Shown here: positions 26,677-36,426 of the stretch, piece by piece
Layout: every line of letters starts with the position of its first letter
Numbering within the stretch: the stretch's first letter is position 1
Assembly (NCBI RefSeq): GCF_005938125.1
Contig: NZ_VCQN01000001.1
Span: 1,116,001-1,180,000 of the forward strand
DNA from: Bacillus sp. BHET2
GTDB taxonomy: Bacteria > Bacillota > Bacilli > Bacillales > Bacillaceae_B
DNA length: 64,000 nt
Direction of reading: 5' to 3'
Notes under the pieces: model-generated
Told to the model about the DNA's origin: nothing
Seen by the model: only the letters and a program-made list of their open reading frames with translations
Databases searched by the model: none
Made by a program: the position numbers and the translations under genes

Positions 26677-26705
26677 ATTATATGTAATGTAAGGAGTTCT
26701 GTCAA
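26677..26705 (-). promoter_or_regulatory. Consensus SigA promoter of glnRA
   Basis: TTGACA and TATAAT are perfect hexamers with a 17-bp spacer on the minus strand, 35 nt before the glnR ATG. Confidence 0.92.
26688..26704. promoter_or_regulatory. GlnR operator 2 (over the -35/spacer)
   Basis: TGTAAGGAGTTCTGTCA matches TGTNA-N7-TNACA with one mismatch. It overlaps the -35 region, where binding would block polymerase. Confidence 0.7.
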
Positions 26706-26710
26706 TCCTA

Positions 26711-26727
26711 TGTTAGATTTTCTTACA
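26711..26727. promoter_or_regulatory. GlnR operator 1 (upstream)
   Basis: TGTTAGATTTTCTTACA fits TGTNA-N7-TNACA perfectly. Its centre is 23 bp from operator 2, about two helical turns, for cooperative binding of two GlnR dimers. Confidence 0.9.
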
Positions 26728-26740
26728 TAAAAAATCAAAA

Positions 26741-26768
26741 CAAAAGGATAGTCGAGTATAGACTATCC
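26741..26768 (-). terminator. Terminator after ynbB
   Basis: An 8-bp perfect stem (GGATAGTC / GACTATCC) with a 7-nt loop is followed by TTTTG on the minus strand, separating hflX-ynbB from glnRA. Confidence 0.8.
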
Positions 26769-26790
26769 AATTACTTCTTTATTATCCTTT

Positions 26791-28059
26791 TTAAATAGTT
26801 ATTAAACCTTTTTCAATCAAATCATCGACTGCAGAGCAGATTGCAATTTTCACATGTGAATATGTTAACCCACCTTGAACATAGGCAATATATGGTGGCC
26901 TTAACGGGCCATCTGCAGATAATTCAATGCTCGACCCTTGAATGAATGTTCCCGCCGCCATAATGACATCGTCCTCATATCCAGGCATATAGTCAGGGTA
27001 TGGGGTGAAATGTGAATTAATCGGTGACGCAAACTGGATTGCCTGACAGAACGCAATCATCATTTCCCTGTCATTAAATTGTACAGATTGAATCAAGTCA
27101 GTTCGTACAGCAAGTGGTGAAGGATTCGTATCCATCCCAAGATCTGTTAGAAGAGCAGATGTAAATACAGCACCTTTTAACGATTGTGCCACTACATGAG
27201 GGGCCAGGAAGAAGCCTTGATACATTTCTTGTAAGCTGTAAAGGGAGGCACCGGCCTCTGCCCCGATCCCAGGTGATGTCATTCGATATGAACAAGCCTC
27301 AACAAGGTCTCTCTTTCCAACAATATATCCACCGGTCTTGGCAAGACCACCGCCAGGATTTTTGATGAGTGACCCAGCCATCAGATCAGCCCCTATATGA
27401 CAGGGTTCTTTCTCTTCAACAAATTCACCGTAGCAATTGTCTACAAATACAACGATTCCCGGGTTTATTTCTTTAATGAATTCAATCATTTCCTTTATTT
27501 CATCTAAAGTGAAGGAAGGGCGATTCGCATATCCTTTAGACCTTTGAATCCCCACCATTTTCGTCTTAGAAGAAATCGCCTTTGCCACTTCTTCATAATC
27601 AACCTTTCCAGTCCTGTCTAAATCTACACTTTGATAATCAATATGAAAATCTTTAAGAGAACCGGTACCCTTTCCACGGATCCCCACTATTTCCTCCAGC
27701 GTATCGTAGGGTTTACCTGTTATGTACACCAGTTCGTCCCCAGGACGGAGTACTCCAAACAAAGCGATGGAAATCGCATGGGTACCAGAAATAATTTGAG
27801 GTCTTACCAGTCCTGCTTCACCTCCGAATACATCGGCATAAATGCTTTCTAATGTGTCTCGCCCCGCATCGTCATACCCATATCCTGTGGAAGGGATGAA
27901 ATGAGAGTCACTTACACGGTGCTTTTGAAAGGATTTCAGAACGCTGAACTGGTTATTCTCCGCTCGTTTATCTATTTGTGAATGTATGTTTTGGATGCTA
28001 TCTTCCACTCTAGTTATTATATTTTTCAATATATTCCCATTTATTAATTGTTCATACAT
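26791..28059 (-). CDS. ynbB: YnbB family PLP-dependent enzyme (aluminium-resistance / methionine gamma-lyase-like)
   Basis: This 422-aa fold-type I PLP enzyme is of the YnbB family, related to cystathionine/methionine gamma-lyases but often labelled aluminium resistance protein. Family blocks include STGYGYDDAGRDTLE, the cofactor-binding SGTHAISIALFG segment, VVFVDNCYGEFVEEKEP and the Schiff-base lysine in GSLIKNPGGGLAKTGGYI. The reaction is not established. It sits 19 nt after hflX and before glnRA as in B. subtilis. The ribosome binding site (AAGGG) is rather far, about 14 nt from the ATG. Confidence 0.92.
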   Translation of the reverse strand: MYEQLINGNILKNIITRVEDSIQNIHSQIDKRAENNQFSVLKSFQKHRVSDSHFIPSTGYGYDDAGRDTLESIYADVFGGEAGLVRPQIISGTHAISIALFGVLRPGDELVYITGKPYDTLEEIVGIRGKGTGSLKDFHIDYQSVDLDRTGKVDYEEVAKAISSKTKMVGIQRSKGYANRPSFTLDEIKEMIEFIKEINPGIVVFVDNCYGEFVEEKEPCHIGADLMAGSLIKNPGGGLAKTGGYIVGKRDLVEACSYRMTSPGIGAEAGASLYSLQEMYQGFFLAPHVVAQSLKGAVFTSALLTDLGMDTNPSPLAVRTDLIQSVQFNDREMMIAFCQAIQFASPINSHFTPYPDYMPGYEDDVIMAAGTFIQGSSIELSADGPLRPPYIAYVQGGLTYSHVKIAICSAVDDLIEKGLITI

Positions 28060-28077
28060 GAGGCCGCTGATTCCCTT

Positions 28078-29331
28078 CTATCTGTGAAATTTCTTGATGT
28101 TACCTGCAATAGGATGATCTTCTAGATGAAAGCCAGTTAAATCATATGTTTGACTTTCTTCTATGAATTCTAATTTTCTTAAAATGGTCTCATTTTTCAA
28201 TTGTGACAAGAGCTTCCCTTCACTTGCCGGGATGATGACATGATAGGGTATCATATGTTGTTTCACGATTTCTTCTATCTTCACCAATAGCTTTCCACGG
28301 TCATCTTCATTTAAAGCGCTGATCAGAACCCGATCCCAATCGCTGCTTGGGACGAAGTCCCGGTCCATCATATCCCGCTTATTATAAACCGTTAACTGCG
28401 GCAAGCCATCCATATCCAAATCCTTCAATAATGATTGAACAGTCTCTTCATGCTGACTATAATCAGGATTCGAACTATCCACAATGTGAATGAGCAGGTC
28501 CGCCTCTTTCACCTCTTCCAAAGTTGATCGGAAAGCCGCAACCAGGGTGGTGGGTAAATCTTGTATAAATCCAACAGTATCTGTAAGCAACGTTGAGTAA
28601 CCACTTGGTAAAGGCATCTTACGGGTCAATGGATCCAATGTCGCAAATAACTGATTTTCTTCATATGAATCGGCGAATGAAATTCGGTTGAACAACGTGG
28701 ACTTACCCGCGTTTGTATAACCGATGAGCGCAATCTGAAATGCCTTGTTTCGCTTTCTTCTCTCCCTGTACCTTTCTCTATGCAAGACAATGGTTTGAAG
28801 CTGTTTCTTAATATCATCGATTCTCCGGTGAATATGTCTTCGGTCACTTTCGAGCTTTGTTTCACCAGGTCCCCTCGTTCCAATCCCCCCTCCGAGTCTT
28901 GAAAGGGAAGCACCCTGGCCAATAAGTCTAGGCAGCAGATATTGTAGCTGTGCAAGTTCCACTTGCAACTTTCCCTCTCTGGAACGGGCGCGCTGAGCAA
29001 ATATATCCAAAATTAATTGAGTACGATCAATCACTCTTGCATCTAGTTCTTTCGACAAGTTCCGTATTTGACTCGGAGATAATTCATCGTTGAAAATGAT
29101 GATATCCGGTTCAAATTGATCTTCCAAGAGGGCAAGCTCTTCCACTTTCCCCTTCCCTATATAGGTACCTGGATGAACGCCGTCCCTTTTTTGAGTGAGA
29201 GTAGAGAGAACCTGTCCTCTAGCCGTTTCAGTCAGTTCTTCAAGCTCACTCAGGCTATATTGAAAACGTAAGTCATCTTCTTCTAATTGACACCCAACGA
29301 GTATGACTTTTTCTTTCGTTTCATTCTTCAA
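28078..29331 (-). CDS. hflX: Ribosome-associated GTPase HflX
   Basis: HflX is a GTPase that binds 50S subunits and can split stalled 70S ribosomes. The 417-aa protein has the N-terminal HflX domain ([11 protein letters not shown], then [13 protein letters not shown]), a coiled linker ([12 protein letters not shown]), and a G domain with G1 [10 protein letters not shown]3 DTVGF and G4 NKRD. The short C-terminal domain is present. It precedes ynbB in the same order as B. subtilis ynbA-ynbB and begins the transcript. Confidence 0.95.
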   Translation of the reverse strand: MKNETKEKVILVGCQLEEDDLRFQYSLSELEELTETARGQVLSTLTQKRDGVHPGTYIGKGKVEELALLEDQFEPDIIIFNDELSPSQIRNLSKELDARVIDRTQLILDIFAQRARSREGKLQVELAQLQYLLPRLIGQGASLSRLGGGIGTRGPGETKLESDRRHIHRRIDDIKKQLQTIVLHRERYRERRKRNKAFQIALIGYTNAGKSTLFNRISFADSYEENQLFATLDPLTRKMPLPSGYSTLLTDTVGFIQDLPTTLVAAFRSTLEEVKEADLLIHIVDSSNPDYSQHEETVQSLLKDLDMDGLPQLTVYNKRDMMDRDFVPSSDWDRVLISALNEDDRGKLLVKIEEIVKQHMIPYHVIIPASEGKLLSQLKNETILRKLEFIEESQTYDLTGFHLEDHPIAGNIKKFHR

Positions 29332-29420
29332 TATACATCCTTCTTTCTTTCCTATTCATCATATTCTTCATCATATCAAATTCGCTTCGTAATCTCTATG
29401 TAAAAAGCTATGAAAAATGG

Positions 29421-29448
29421 TTGCATTTAAGTGCATACATGTTAAAAT
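29421..29448 (+). promoter_or_regulatory. Possible promoter of the TRIC-type channel gene
   Basis: TTGCAT and TAAAAT are separated by 16 bp on the plus strand. The start codon is 86 nt downstream, leaving an unexplained leader. Confidence 0.35.
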
Positions 29449-29534
29449 CAGTATGCTTGATTAAGACATAACACTACTTCAAGATTCTACATAATGGCAT
29501 GTAGCAATTTGTAATAGGGTTAGGAGGAATGTGT

Positions 29535-30143
29535 ATGACATGGGAAGTACTGAGTATTATTGGTACCATTGCTTTTGCTGTTTCAGGTGCTATCATTGCC
29601 ATGGAAGAGGAATATGATATTCTAGGTGTTTATATATTAGGAATCGTTACTGCATTCGGTGGAGGAGCTATTCGCAATTTATTAATCGGTGTCCCTGTTT
29701 CAGCCTTGTGGGAGCAGGGAATGCTGTTTCAGATTGCTCTTCTTTCGATTACAGCAGTCTTTCTTTTCCCTAATAATCTCCTCAGGCATTGGAGAAGATG
29801 GGGGAATTTTTTCGACGCGATCGGTTTATCGGCTTTCGCTATCCAAGGGGCGTTATATGCATCTGAAATGAACCATCCGATTAGTGCGATCATCGTCGCC
29901 GCGGTCTTAACCGGAAGTGGAGGCGGAATCATACGTGATCTTTTGGCTGGACGGAAACCATTAGTTCTGAGATCCGAAATTTACGCAGTGTGGGCTGTAC
30001 TATGCGGAGCGGCAATTGGACTCGGAATTGTCCATACAGCATTTGAACTCTACTCTTTATTTATTATTACCACAGCTTTGCGTGTCCTTTCCTATCTATA
30101 TAAGTGGAGACTGCCAAACAGGAGTCTGCGGGCACATGCTTAA
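29535..30143 (+). CDS. TRIC-family (UPF0126) cation channel-like membrane protein
   Basis: This 202-aa protein with seven membrane helices is of the UPF0126/YvgT family, bacterial relatives of trimeric intracellular cation channels. The two inverted repeats each carry a Gly-rich pore motif: VTAFGGGAIRNLLIG and LTGSGGGIIRDLLAGR, the latter with the diagnostic GGG-IIRD. I chose ATG 29535, 7 nt from AGGAGG, over the ATG at 29529 that touches it. It is a plus-strand singleton between hflX and spoVK. The ion carried in bacteria is probably K+ or other monovalent cations by analogy. Confidence 0.9.
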   Translation: MTWEVLSIIGTIAFAVSGAIIAMEEEYDILGVYILGIVTAFGGGAIRNLLIGVPVSALWEQGMLFQIALLSITAVFLFPNNLLRHWRRWGNFFDAIGLSAFAIQGALYASEMNHPISAIIVAAVLTGSGGGIIRDLLAGRKPLVLRSEIYAVWAVLCGAAIGLGIVHTAFELYSLFIITTALRVLSYLYKWRLPNRSLRAHA

Positions 30144-30178
30144 CAAAAAAATGCATTCATATGAATGCATTTTTTTGT
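30143..30178. terminator. Bidirectional terminator between the TRIC gene and spoVK
   Basis: A perfect 18-bp palindrome (ACAAAAAAATGCATTCAT and complement) with A- and T-runs in its arms lies between two converging genes. Confidence 0.85.
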
Positions 30179-30201
30179 GGTTCTATTTTCCCTAAGTGTG
30201 T

Positions 30202-31158
30202 TCACTCAGAGGCACTTTTTGTAAACACAAGATCGTTGCTTCGAATCGTCAATAAATCGTGTCTATCAAAACAGTTTTCCATGAGTAGCCTCATCGCCTG
30301 AGCACGGATCGACTTTTCCAATACATTTCGCACATACCGCCCGTTGGAAAACGCCATGGGTGATAAGGAATTCTTGGCAGTATGCAGATGATCCCTTATT
30401 TTTCTTTCGGCGTCGTGACTTAACAGATACTGCTTCTCATCCAACATTCTTCTGCCGATTTCCATCAACTGATCTACAGAATAATCCGGAAAATGGAACA
30501 CAAGTGGAAATCTTGATTGGAGACCAGGATTAAGGGTTAAAAAATGCTCCATTTCCCTTGAATACCCAGCCAGGATCAGAATGAAATCATGTTGCTTATC
30601 TTCCATATGTTTGACAAGCGTATCGATGGCTTCTTTGCCAAAGTCCTTTTCTCCACCTCTTCCCAATGAATACGCCTCGTCGATGAACAAAATGCCGCCA
30701 AGAGCCTTTTTCACAAGATCTCTTGTTTTTTGAGCCGTATGACCTATATATTCACCAACCAAATCAGCCCTCTCCGCCTCTATTAAATGTCCTTTCGTTA
30801 GAACATTCATTTTTAAGAATAGTTTACCTATAATTCTTGCCACAGTCGTTTTTCCTGTACCGGGATTACCCTTGAACATCATATGAAGAGCTTGCTTCCC
30901 TGCCTTTAGTCCCATTGCTTCACGCTTTTTATTTACATATATCCATGCATAAATTTCCTTCACCATTTTCTTCATTTCTTCCATTCCGACAAGAGATCCA
31001 AGTTCTTCTTCTATTTCTTTCAACGCTATGTGCTCTTGAGGGAGAGATTGTGGAATCGAATCTAACGTTTCCCGTACTGAACTTCGCTTTTGGGAATTCA
31101 ATACGATACTGATCTGACCATTATTTTTCATTCTCATTGGTTGATCCAAAGATTTCAC
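30202..31158 (-). CDS. spoVK: Stage V sporulation protein K (AAA ATPase)
   Basis: SpoVK is a mother-cell AAA ATPase needed for spore maturation. The 318-aa protein has KNNGQIS near its start, Walker A GNPGTGKTTVARIIGKL, Walker B GGILFIDEAYSLGRGGE and the sensor/arginine region SRFPLVFHFPDY, nearly the same as B. subtilis SpoVK. The start is uncertain: GTG at 31158 is adjacent to GGTGAG, while a TTG at 31149 lies 6-7 nt from GAGGTG and gives a length closer to the family. It is single-gene, with 540 nt of non-coding DNA upstream. Confidence 0.95.
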   Translation of the reverse strand: MKSLDQPMRMKNNGQISIVLNSQKRSSVRETLDSIPQSLPQEHIALKEIEEELGSLVGMEEMKKMVKEIYAWIYVNKKREAMGLKAGKQALHMMFKGNPGTGKTTVARIIGKLFLKMNVLTKGHLIEAERADLVGEYIGHTAQKTRDLVKKALGGILFIDEAYSLGRGGEKDFGKEAIDTLVKHMEDKQHDFILILAGYSREMEHFLTLNPGLQSRFPLVFHFPDYSVDQLMEIGRRMLDEKQYLLSHDAERKIRDHLHTAKNSLSPMAFSNGRYVRNVLEKSIRAQAMRLLMENCFDRHDLLTIRSNDLVFTKSASE

Positions 31159-31661
31159 CTCACCATTCTAAGGACAGTATTCGCTCCTCTGGGTTTAAGA
31201 GTGATAATCGCCTCTATTCACCTGAAATTTTTCGACATTAAAGAAGAATCCTGTCTATTCCTGCGCTTTCCCGAGAAATAAATAGAATTACGCTGCCATT
31301 TTAATTTGCATATGTTCCATTCTTCTTGACGTGAGGGAAAGCTAAACTTTTATCCTGCTCCTTCTGGTCATGCACAGGTACTATCCCTGTTCAAATTGAA
31401 AATGTATGCCTCTTTAAAAAAAGCCTCTCATATTATCCTATTCAACTACTTTTCGTTTCATTAATTATTCTTGCAACACTCCTACTTGATTTTAATATGT
31501 TGTAGCCCATATTAATTTGGAAAATCTGTCGACCACTTACTTATAAGCTATACACACGAAGTTTCTGATGCTTTATACAATGATGTTTCTTAAAGGAGTA
31601 AGATCGGTGTAGTAATCGATTTGTAGAAACACATGCTAAGTAAATATCCTATTATAAACAA
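31159..31661. other. Non-coding gap between hfq and spoVK
   Basis: About 500 nt with no credible gene on either strand. In B. subtilis this interval holds nrdIEF and cwlC; nothing recognisable of them remains. No convincing SigE or SigK promoter was identified for spoVK. Confidence 0.5.
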
Positions 31662-31691
31662 TAAAAAAGCTGCCCCTTAAGGCAGCTTTTA
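31662..31691 (-). terminator. Terminator after hfq
   Basis: An 8-bp stem (AAGCTGCC / GGCAGCTT) with a short loop and TTTTTT on the minus strand lies 10 nt after the hfq stop. Confidence 0.88.
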
Positions 31692-31700
31692 CAAGTAAGA

Positions 31701-31937
31701 TTAACTGTTTGTTTCTTCAAAATTTATTTGAACATTTCGCTGTGGAGCGAATGTTGAGATGGCATGTTTATAAACCAGTTGCTGTTTACCTTCCGTTTCA
31801 AATAGTACTGTGAAATTGTCAAACCCCTTCACTTGACCACGGATTTGGAAGCCATTTAAAAGGAATACCGTTACGAGTGAACTGTCTTTTCGCAATTGAT
31901 TAAGGAATTGGTCTTGGATATTAATGGATTGTTTCAT
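31701..31937 (-). CDS. hfq: RNA chaperone Hfq
   Basis: This 78-aa Sm-like protein has Sm1 ([22 protein letters not shown]) and Sm2 ([21 protein letters not shown] is the hallmark). It forms a hexameric ring that binds small RNAs. It follows miaA by 27 nt, the widespread miaA-hfq pairing. The C-terminal tail is short, as in other Bacilli. Confidence 0.98.
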   Translation of the reverse strand: MKQSINIQDQFLNQLRKDSSLVTVFLLNGFQIRGQVKGFDNFTVLFETEGKQQLVYKHAISTFAPQRNVQINFEETNS

Positions 31938-31964
31938 GGTTAGTCCTCCTCTTCTATCTCTACA

Positions 31965-32924
31965 TTACTTATTCGACTTTAATTGAAGCTTTCCTGCAAT
32001 AAATTCTGAAATATCCTCAATATTTTTAGAATGCCGGCTCTTATCTGTTACATCGAACCAGGCTACATCCATCTTATTTCTGAACCATGTCAGCTGACGC
32101 TTTGCATACCTTCTTGAATTTTGTTTTAAGTTTTCGATTGCTCTTTCCATACTAATTGTACCATCAAAATAACCGTAAAGTTCTTTATATCCGATGGCTT
32201 GCACAGACTGAACGTCCCTCAAACCCGCGTCATATAAACCTTTAACCTCTTCAATTAGTCCTTGGTCGATCATCAGGTCCACACGAAGGTTGATTCTGCT
32301 ATAAAGTTTTTCCCTGTCCATGGTCAAACCAATCAGGACTGCATTGTACTGCAGATCATGTGATTGGGTTTGCTGATACTCTGTCATCGTCTTCCCTGTA
32401 CAATGATAAACTTCCAATGCTCGGATTACACGTCGTGTATTGTTGTGATGGATATTCATAGCTGCGACCGGATCGATCTTTACAAGCTCTTTATGAAGCC
32501 ATAGGGAACCATTCTTTTCACACTTCATTTCTAATTCATTCCGATAGTGTTCATCAGCCGGAGTTTCCGTGAATTGATAATCATATAATACAGCCTGAAT
32601 ATATAGCCCAGTTCCACCCACTATTAAAGGAGTTTTTCCACGGGAATGAATGTCTGATATCTTCTTTCTCACAAGCTGTTGAAATTCCGCAACAGAAAAA
32701 GGTTCTTCAGGATTTTTAATATCAATCAAGTGGTGAGGAACACCTTCCATTTCCTCAGATGTAACCTTTGCAGTGCCAATGTCCATTCTTTTATAAATTT
32801 GCATGGAATCACCACTAATGATTTCCCCATTGAATTTCTTAGCCAGCGCTATACTTGTATTGGTTTTCCCTACAGCAGTGGGACCAATAAGGACAATCAC
32901 TTTTTCTTTCTCCAAACTTGTCAT
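31965..32924 (-). CDS. miaA: tRNA dimethylallyltransferase MiaA
   Basis: MiaA adds the isopentenyl group to A37 of tRNAs that read UNN codons. The 319-aa protein has the P-loop GPTAVGKTNTS, the substrate motif GDSMQIYKRMDIGTAK, the DMAPP-site VGGTGLYIQAVLY and the C-terminal RRYAKRQLTWFR. It forms an operon with hfq downstream. Confidence 0.97.
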   Translation of the reverse strand: MTSLEKEKVIVLIGPTAVGKTNTSIALAKKFNGEIISGDSMQIYKRMDIGTAKVTSEEMEGVPHHLIDIKNPEEPFSVAEFQQLVRKKISDIHSRGKTPLIVGGTGLYIQAVLYDYQFTETPADEHYRNELEMKCEKNGSLWLHKELVKIDPVAAMNIHHNNTRRVIRALEVYHCTGKTMTEYQQTQSHDLQYNAVLIGLTMDREKLYSRINLRVDLMIDQGLIEEVKGLYDAGLRDVQSVQAIGYKELYGYFDGTISMERAIENLKQNSRRYAKRQLTWFRNKMDVAWFDVTDKSRHSKNIEDISEFIAGKLQLKSNK

Positions 32925-33306
32925 ATGTTCACTGCTTTCTATGTAAATGATTCTTTACATATTATCGTACCATAATAATAAAAGGGATTAAATCACATCT
33001 TGTCAGTATCTCCATTTCTTTTTATGATTATGCATGATAAAAAGCATTTTCCCCTTCCCTCGTCTTTGAAGTGAATGTACCCGTTTCTTCTATTGTTAAA
33101 ACTAATACCTGTAAGGATGAAAATGGATTTTCCTAATCTCCTTTTCACTTTCATCGAAGTCGATAATGGGTAAACTGTGCATATCAACCGGCAAGAGCAG
33201 TATTCACCTCGGTGTCAAGGCTTTAGAAGTTCCTAGATTCATTCTCTTATTTTCTTATAACCTATTTAGAAAAGACCGCTTTACTATCAAATGCTTTTTA
33301 AAATGG
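32925..33306. other. Non-coding gap between the penicillin acylase gene and miaA
   Basis: No supported gene is seen. Short frames exist, but they lack ribosome binding sites and recognisable sequence. Confidence 0.5.
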
Positions 33307-33337
33307 AACAGCTCAAAGGTAGGTCCTTCGAGCTGTT
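33307..33337. terminator. Hairpin terminator after the penicillin acylase gene
   Basis: An 8-bp stem (AACAGCTC / GAGCTGTT) with an inner AGG/CCT pairing has a T-rich tract on both sides: CCATTTT on the minus strand and a longer TTTTTTT run on the plus. Confidence 0.65.
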
Positions 33338-33345
33338 TCATTTTT

Positions 33346-35730
33346 TTATTCCGCTTTTAGGATCAATCGATCTCCTCTCGAGCTGTTGATTGAGGTCTCA
33401 TGATAGTTTCCATCGATCCATGAGTCGATTTGATTTTGATACCACTGGCTTTTATAGTGACCCGCCTGTCCAGGACCGACAATATGATAACCCTTCATCA
33501 TGTCCTCTGTATCGATGACGAATCGCCATGAAGCACCATGATTGACGATTCCTTCCTCATTATAGCTTGCAGCTTCTACCGTTACCCTGCTACCACCAAC
33601 AGGAATAGGGTCCCTGTCATTCAAGAATTTCTTTAAGACCTTAGAGGCTCCTGATAAAGGATGTTCAAAGTATACCTTATGATACATCCCCCACTCCCAA
33701 TCATCCATTGAAGATCCATATGCTTTCTCCAATTCCGCCAAGGCCTGTGTTAATGAGGAAGTCAAAAATGTTTCGTAGCCCCCTACATCCACAAACCATT
33801 TTGACTCATCTCCATTGTGTGCTTTCCGAATAAGTTCATCTACGACACTTTGGCGCCCTTCAAATAATTTCATCATTTCCTTTGGTACTTCCTTTTCAAA
33901 CAGTCCTGACGATATTTCGTTCATCCATTGATGAAAAATCAGGGGACCAGCAGATTGTTTATCATCCCGATAGTTCCATGACTTTATTATATTGATTGCC
34001 TTTTTCTCTTTAGTCGTAAATCGCCCCTCATCGAGATCTCCTGAAATGATTGGAACAAATTCCCTTGCTTGTAAATTCAATTGATCCATTTGAAGTTCTT
34101 CCATATCTGAAAGAGTCAAATCACTCTTACCTTCCAAGAATTCCGAAATTCTCATGTACCGATACGGCTGTGCCCAGTGATGACTAATATGATAGGGATA
34201 TTCATCCGAAACCACTTTGTTATTCGCTGTTGCCACAAAGCCAGATTCAGGATTGATCACTTTCGGAAGCTCTTCAAACGGAATAAAGCCCTGCCATTCA
34301 TAATCAGGGTCCCATCCAGGAACGGGAAGAAGTCCGTCCCCTTTCTTTCTGATTGGAATTTTCCCATTTGCTTTGTATGCAATCGTTCCATCATTCGAAG
34401 CGAATACGAAATTTTGGGTAGGAACATGAAAATCCTTTAATGCTTCCTCAAATTCAGCCCAATTCGTTGCTTTATTAATGTTTATAATGGCTAGTAGTTC
34501 AAGACTCGGATCAAGGGCTGTCCACCTCATGGACATCACATTCTCACCCTCATTCTGGTGAGCGAACTCTGAAATCACCGGTCCATGCCTTGTAATTGTT
34601 ACTTTATAAGGAATGGTATCACCATCCTTCACTTGAATCGGTTCTTCAATGATCGTTGCCTTTTCCCATTTATCATCATATAAAAACAGATCGGGATCTT
34701 CTTCATTTCGTTTCTCTACGTATAAGTCCTGAACGTCAGGACCCGTATTAGTGACCCCCCACGCGATTTGTTCATTATGACCAAGGATAATTCCGGGTAT
34801 GCCGGCAAATATTACTCCACTTACATTGACGTCCGGTGATTCAAGATGCATTTGATACCAGATGGAAGGAGTTCCTAGCGCAAGATGAGGATCATCTGCC
34901 AAGAGTGGTTTCCCACTGGCGGTTTTATCTCCACTAACAACCCAGTTATTGCTCCCGTTAAATTCAGGTGGTATGAAAGCTTCTTCAAATGATTTACTCA
35001 GATCTACGTGCAGTTTCCCAACATCTGCTAATATAGTCGGAGCCTCTTCAGGATAGGTAGGGAATAAATCATATGCTTTTTCTTCAGGGAGGTTCTCCAA
35101 TGCCCAATATCTGAAAGCCTGTCCCTGCCAATGACCACCTAAGTCGAAGGCCATATACTTTCCAATCGTCAAAGAATCGACTGGTGTCCATTTTTCAGGT
35201 TTATAGCCGAGGAGAGTGAATTCAAATGGGAGCTTTCCGTTGTCTCCAGCTTCTTTCATATAGGCGTTGACCCCGTCGGCGTACCATTCAAGCAACTCCT
35301 TTGCTTCATCTGGATATGCGGTAAATGAAACCTGTGCTGCTCTGCGTAACCCGAATGTTCGGAAAAATTTATCCCGATCTACCGCCTTCTCACCGACAAC
35401 TTCACTTAAACGCCCCGAGGCCTGTCTCCTGCTCAAGTCCATTTGAAATAATCGATCCTGGGCCTGGACATAGCCTTGGGCCATATACAAATCACGTTCA
35501 TTTTCCGCCCGAATATGTGGTACACCGTCCTTATCTCTTATTACTTCTACGTCTTCAGATAAACCACTCAAAGGAATCGTTCCCGAAATTACTGGAAGAG
35601 ATCTTTCAATGTAATAGTTGGCAAAAATCAGCAAGCCCAGCAAGATAAACAAAATCACTCCCGCTGTCCACAACGTAATCTTAAGACTTTTATTCATTTT
35701 CTTCCTTTGAAGCTCAATGCCTCCATTCAT
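33346..35730 (-). CDS. Penicillin acylase family N-terminal-nucleophile hydrolase
   Basis: This 794-aa member of the penicillin acylase/cephalosporin acylase/quorum-quenching acylase family hydrolyses amide bonds. A membrane anchor or uncleaved signal (about residues 19-40) places it outside. The alpha chain starts near DVEVIRDKDGVPHIRAENE. The autocatalytic nucleophile is Ser260 in FNGSNNWVVSGDKT, followed by PLLADDPHL and the Asn/Arg blocks of the beta chain (GHNEQIAWGVTN). An alternative ATG at 35697 has its own AAAGGAAG site and would shorten the N-terminus. Natural substrates could be acyl-homoserine lactones, penicillins or others. Confidence 0.9.
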   Translation of the reverse strand: MNGGIELQRKKMNKSLKITLWTAGVILFILLGLLIFANYYIERSLPVISGTIPLSGLSEDVEVIRDKDGVPHIRAENERDLYMAQGYVQAQDRLFQMDLSRRQASGRLSEVVGEKAVDRDKFFRTFGLRRAAQVSFTAYPDEAKELLEWYADGVNAYMKEAGDNGKLPFEFTLLGYKPEKWTPVDSLTIGKYMAFDLGGHWQGQAFRYWALENLPEEKAYDLFPTYPEEAPTILADVGKLHVDLSKSFEEAFIPPEFNGSNNWVVSGDKTASGKPLLADDPHLALGTPSIWYQMHLESPDVNVSGVIFAGIPGIILGHNEQIAWGVTNTGPDVQDLYVEKRNEEDPDLFLYDDKWEKATIIEEPIQVKDGDTIPYKVTITRHGPVISEFAHQNEGENVMSMRWTALDPSLELLAIININKATNWAEFEEALKDFHVPTQNFVFASNDGTIAYKANGKIPIRKKGDGLLPVPGWDPDYEWQGFIPFEELPKVINPESGFVATANNKVVSDEYPYHISHHWAQPYRYMRISEFLEGKSDLTLSDMEELQMDQLNLQAREFVPIISGDLDEGRFTTKEKKAINIIKSWNYRDDKQSAGPLIFHQWMNEISSGLFEKEVPKEMMKLFEGRQSVVDELIRKAHNGDESKWFVDVGGYETFLTSSLTQALAELEKAYGSSMDDWEWGMYHKVYFEHPLSGASKVLKKFLNDRDPIPVGGSRVTVEAASYNEEGIVNHGASWRFVIDTEDMMKGYHIVGPGQAGHYKSQWYQNQIDSWIDGNYHETSINSSRGDRLILKAE

Positions 35731-35859
35731 TCCTTTTCCCCCTGTATGGTAGATAGAATTTTCTGAAAATATCTATATCTTAACTATTAGCCTTTTGGGA
35801 GGGGAATTCCTTCATCTGACAAGTAATCAAAGAAATTTATTAAAAAAGGAATGCTGGGA

Positions 35860-36426
35860 CTATGCTGCACTATCACTATTTTCAGGAGCCGATTTAAACC
35901 TTGAATAGAAAACAAAAATAAGAATCCCACTAGTCATAAAGAAAATTGAACATCCATAAAAAATAACGTGGATGGTGAAATAGTCTAGCAAGAATCCAGT
36001 TCCCATTACGGCTACACTAGAGAAAATAGAGGTCCAAAAATGATATGCCCCGATACTCTTTCCTCTTGATGCCTGTTCTGTCAAGTCACTAAGTACTACT
36101 TTCTCGGATGTTTTCTGGATAGCTCCTAAAATGCCAAGTATCAATTGCACAAGATATACACCTTGAACCGAATCCACAGAAGGGATAAATAGAAACATAA
36201 GACTCATTCCGATAGAATACATCAGGAGAAGAACCGGTCCGCCAATCATATCGGACACCTTCCCGATAAAGCGATGACTGAGGGCTGCACTTAACGTGAA
36301 TAATCCATAAGCAAACCCGAAACTCGAGAAAGAGTTCCCGATATTTTGAATAAACAACAAATAAAAAGGAAAAGACACACCTGCTGCCACCATGGCAAAG
36401 CTTTGGGATATGATAAACCACTTCAT
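35860..36426 (-). CDS. Half-size MFS-like membrane protein
   Basis: This 188-aa protein has six membrane helices and looks like one half of a major facilitator superfamily transporter. The second-third helix loop has the MFS-like sequence RFIGKVSDMIGGPVLL (a degenerate G-x-x-x-D-R/K-x-G-R). Helices continue to the conserved end of a six-helix bundle and then a short hydrophilic tail, closed by a TAG stop. No second half follows before the next gene, so it is a truncated or naturally half-length protein. Its ATG overlaps the stop codon of the FAD oxidase by 4 nt, so translation is coupled to it. Confidence 0.75.
   Translation of the reverse strand: MKWFIISQSFAMVAAGVSFPFYLLFIQNIGNSFSSFGFAYGLFTLSAALSHRFIGKVSDMIGGPVLLLMYSIGMSLMFLFIPSVDSVQGVYLVQLILGILGAIQKTSEKVVLSDLTEQASRGKSIGAYHFWTSIFSSVAVMGTGFLLDYFTIHVIFYGCSIFFMTSGILIFVFYSRFKSAPENSDSAA

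Noticed and set aside
32993..33187. 64-codon frame in the gap between miaA and the penicillin acylase gene
   Set aside because: There is no ribosome binding site, no recognisable motif, and composition typical of translated non-coding DNA.
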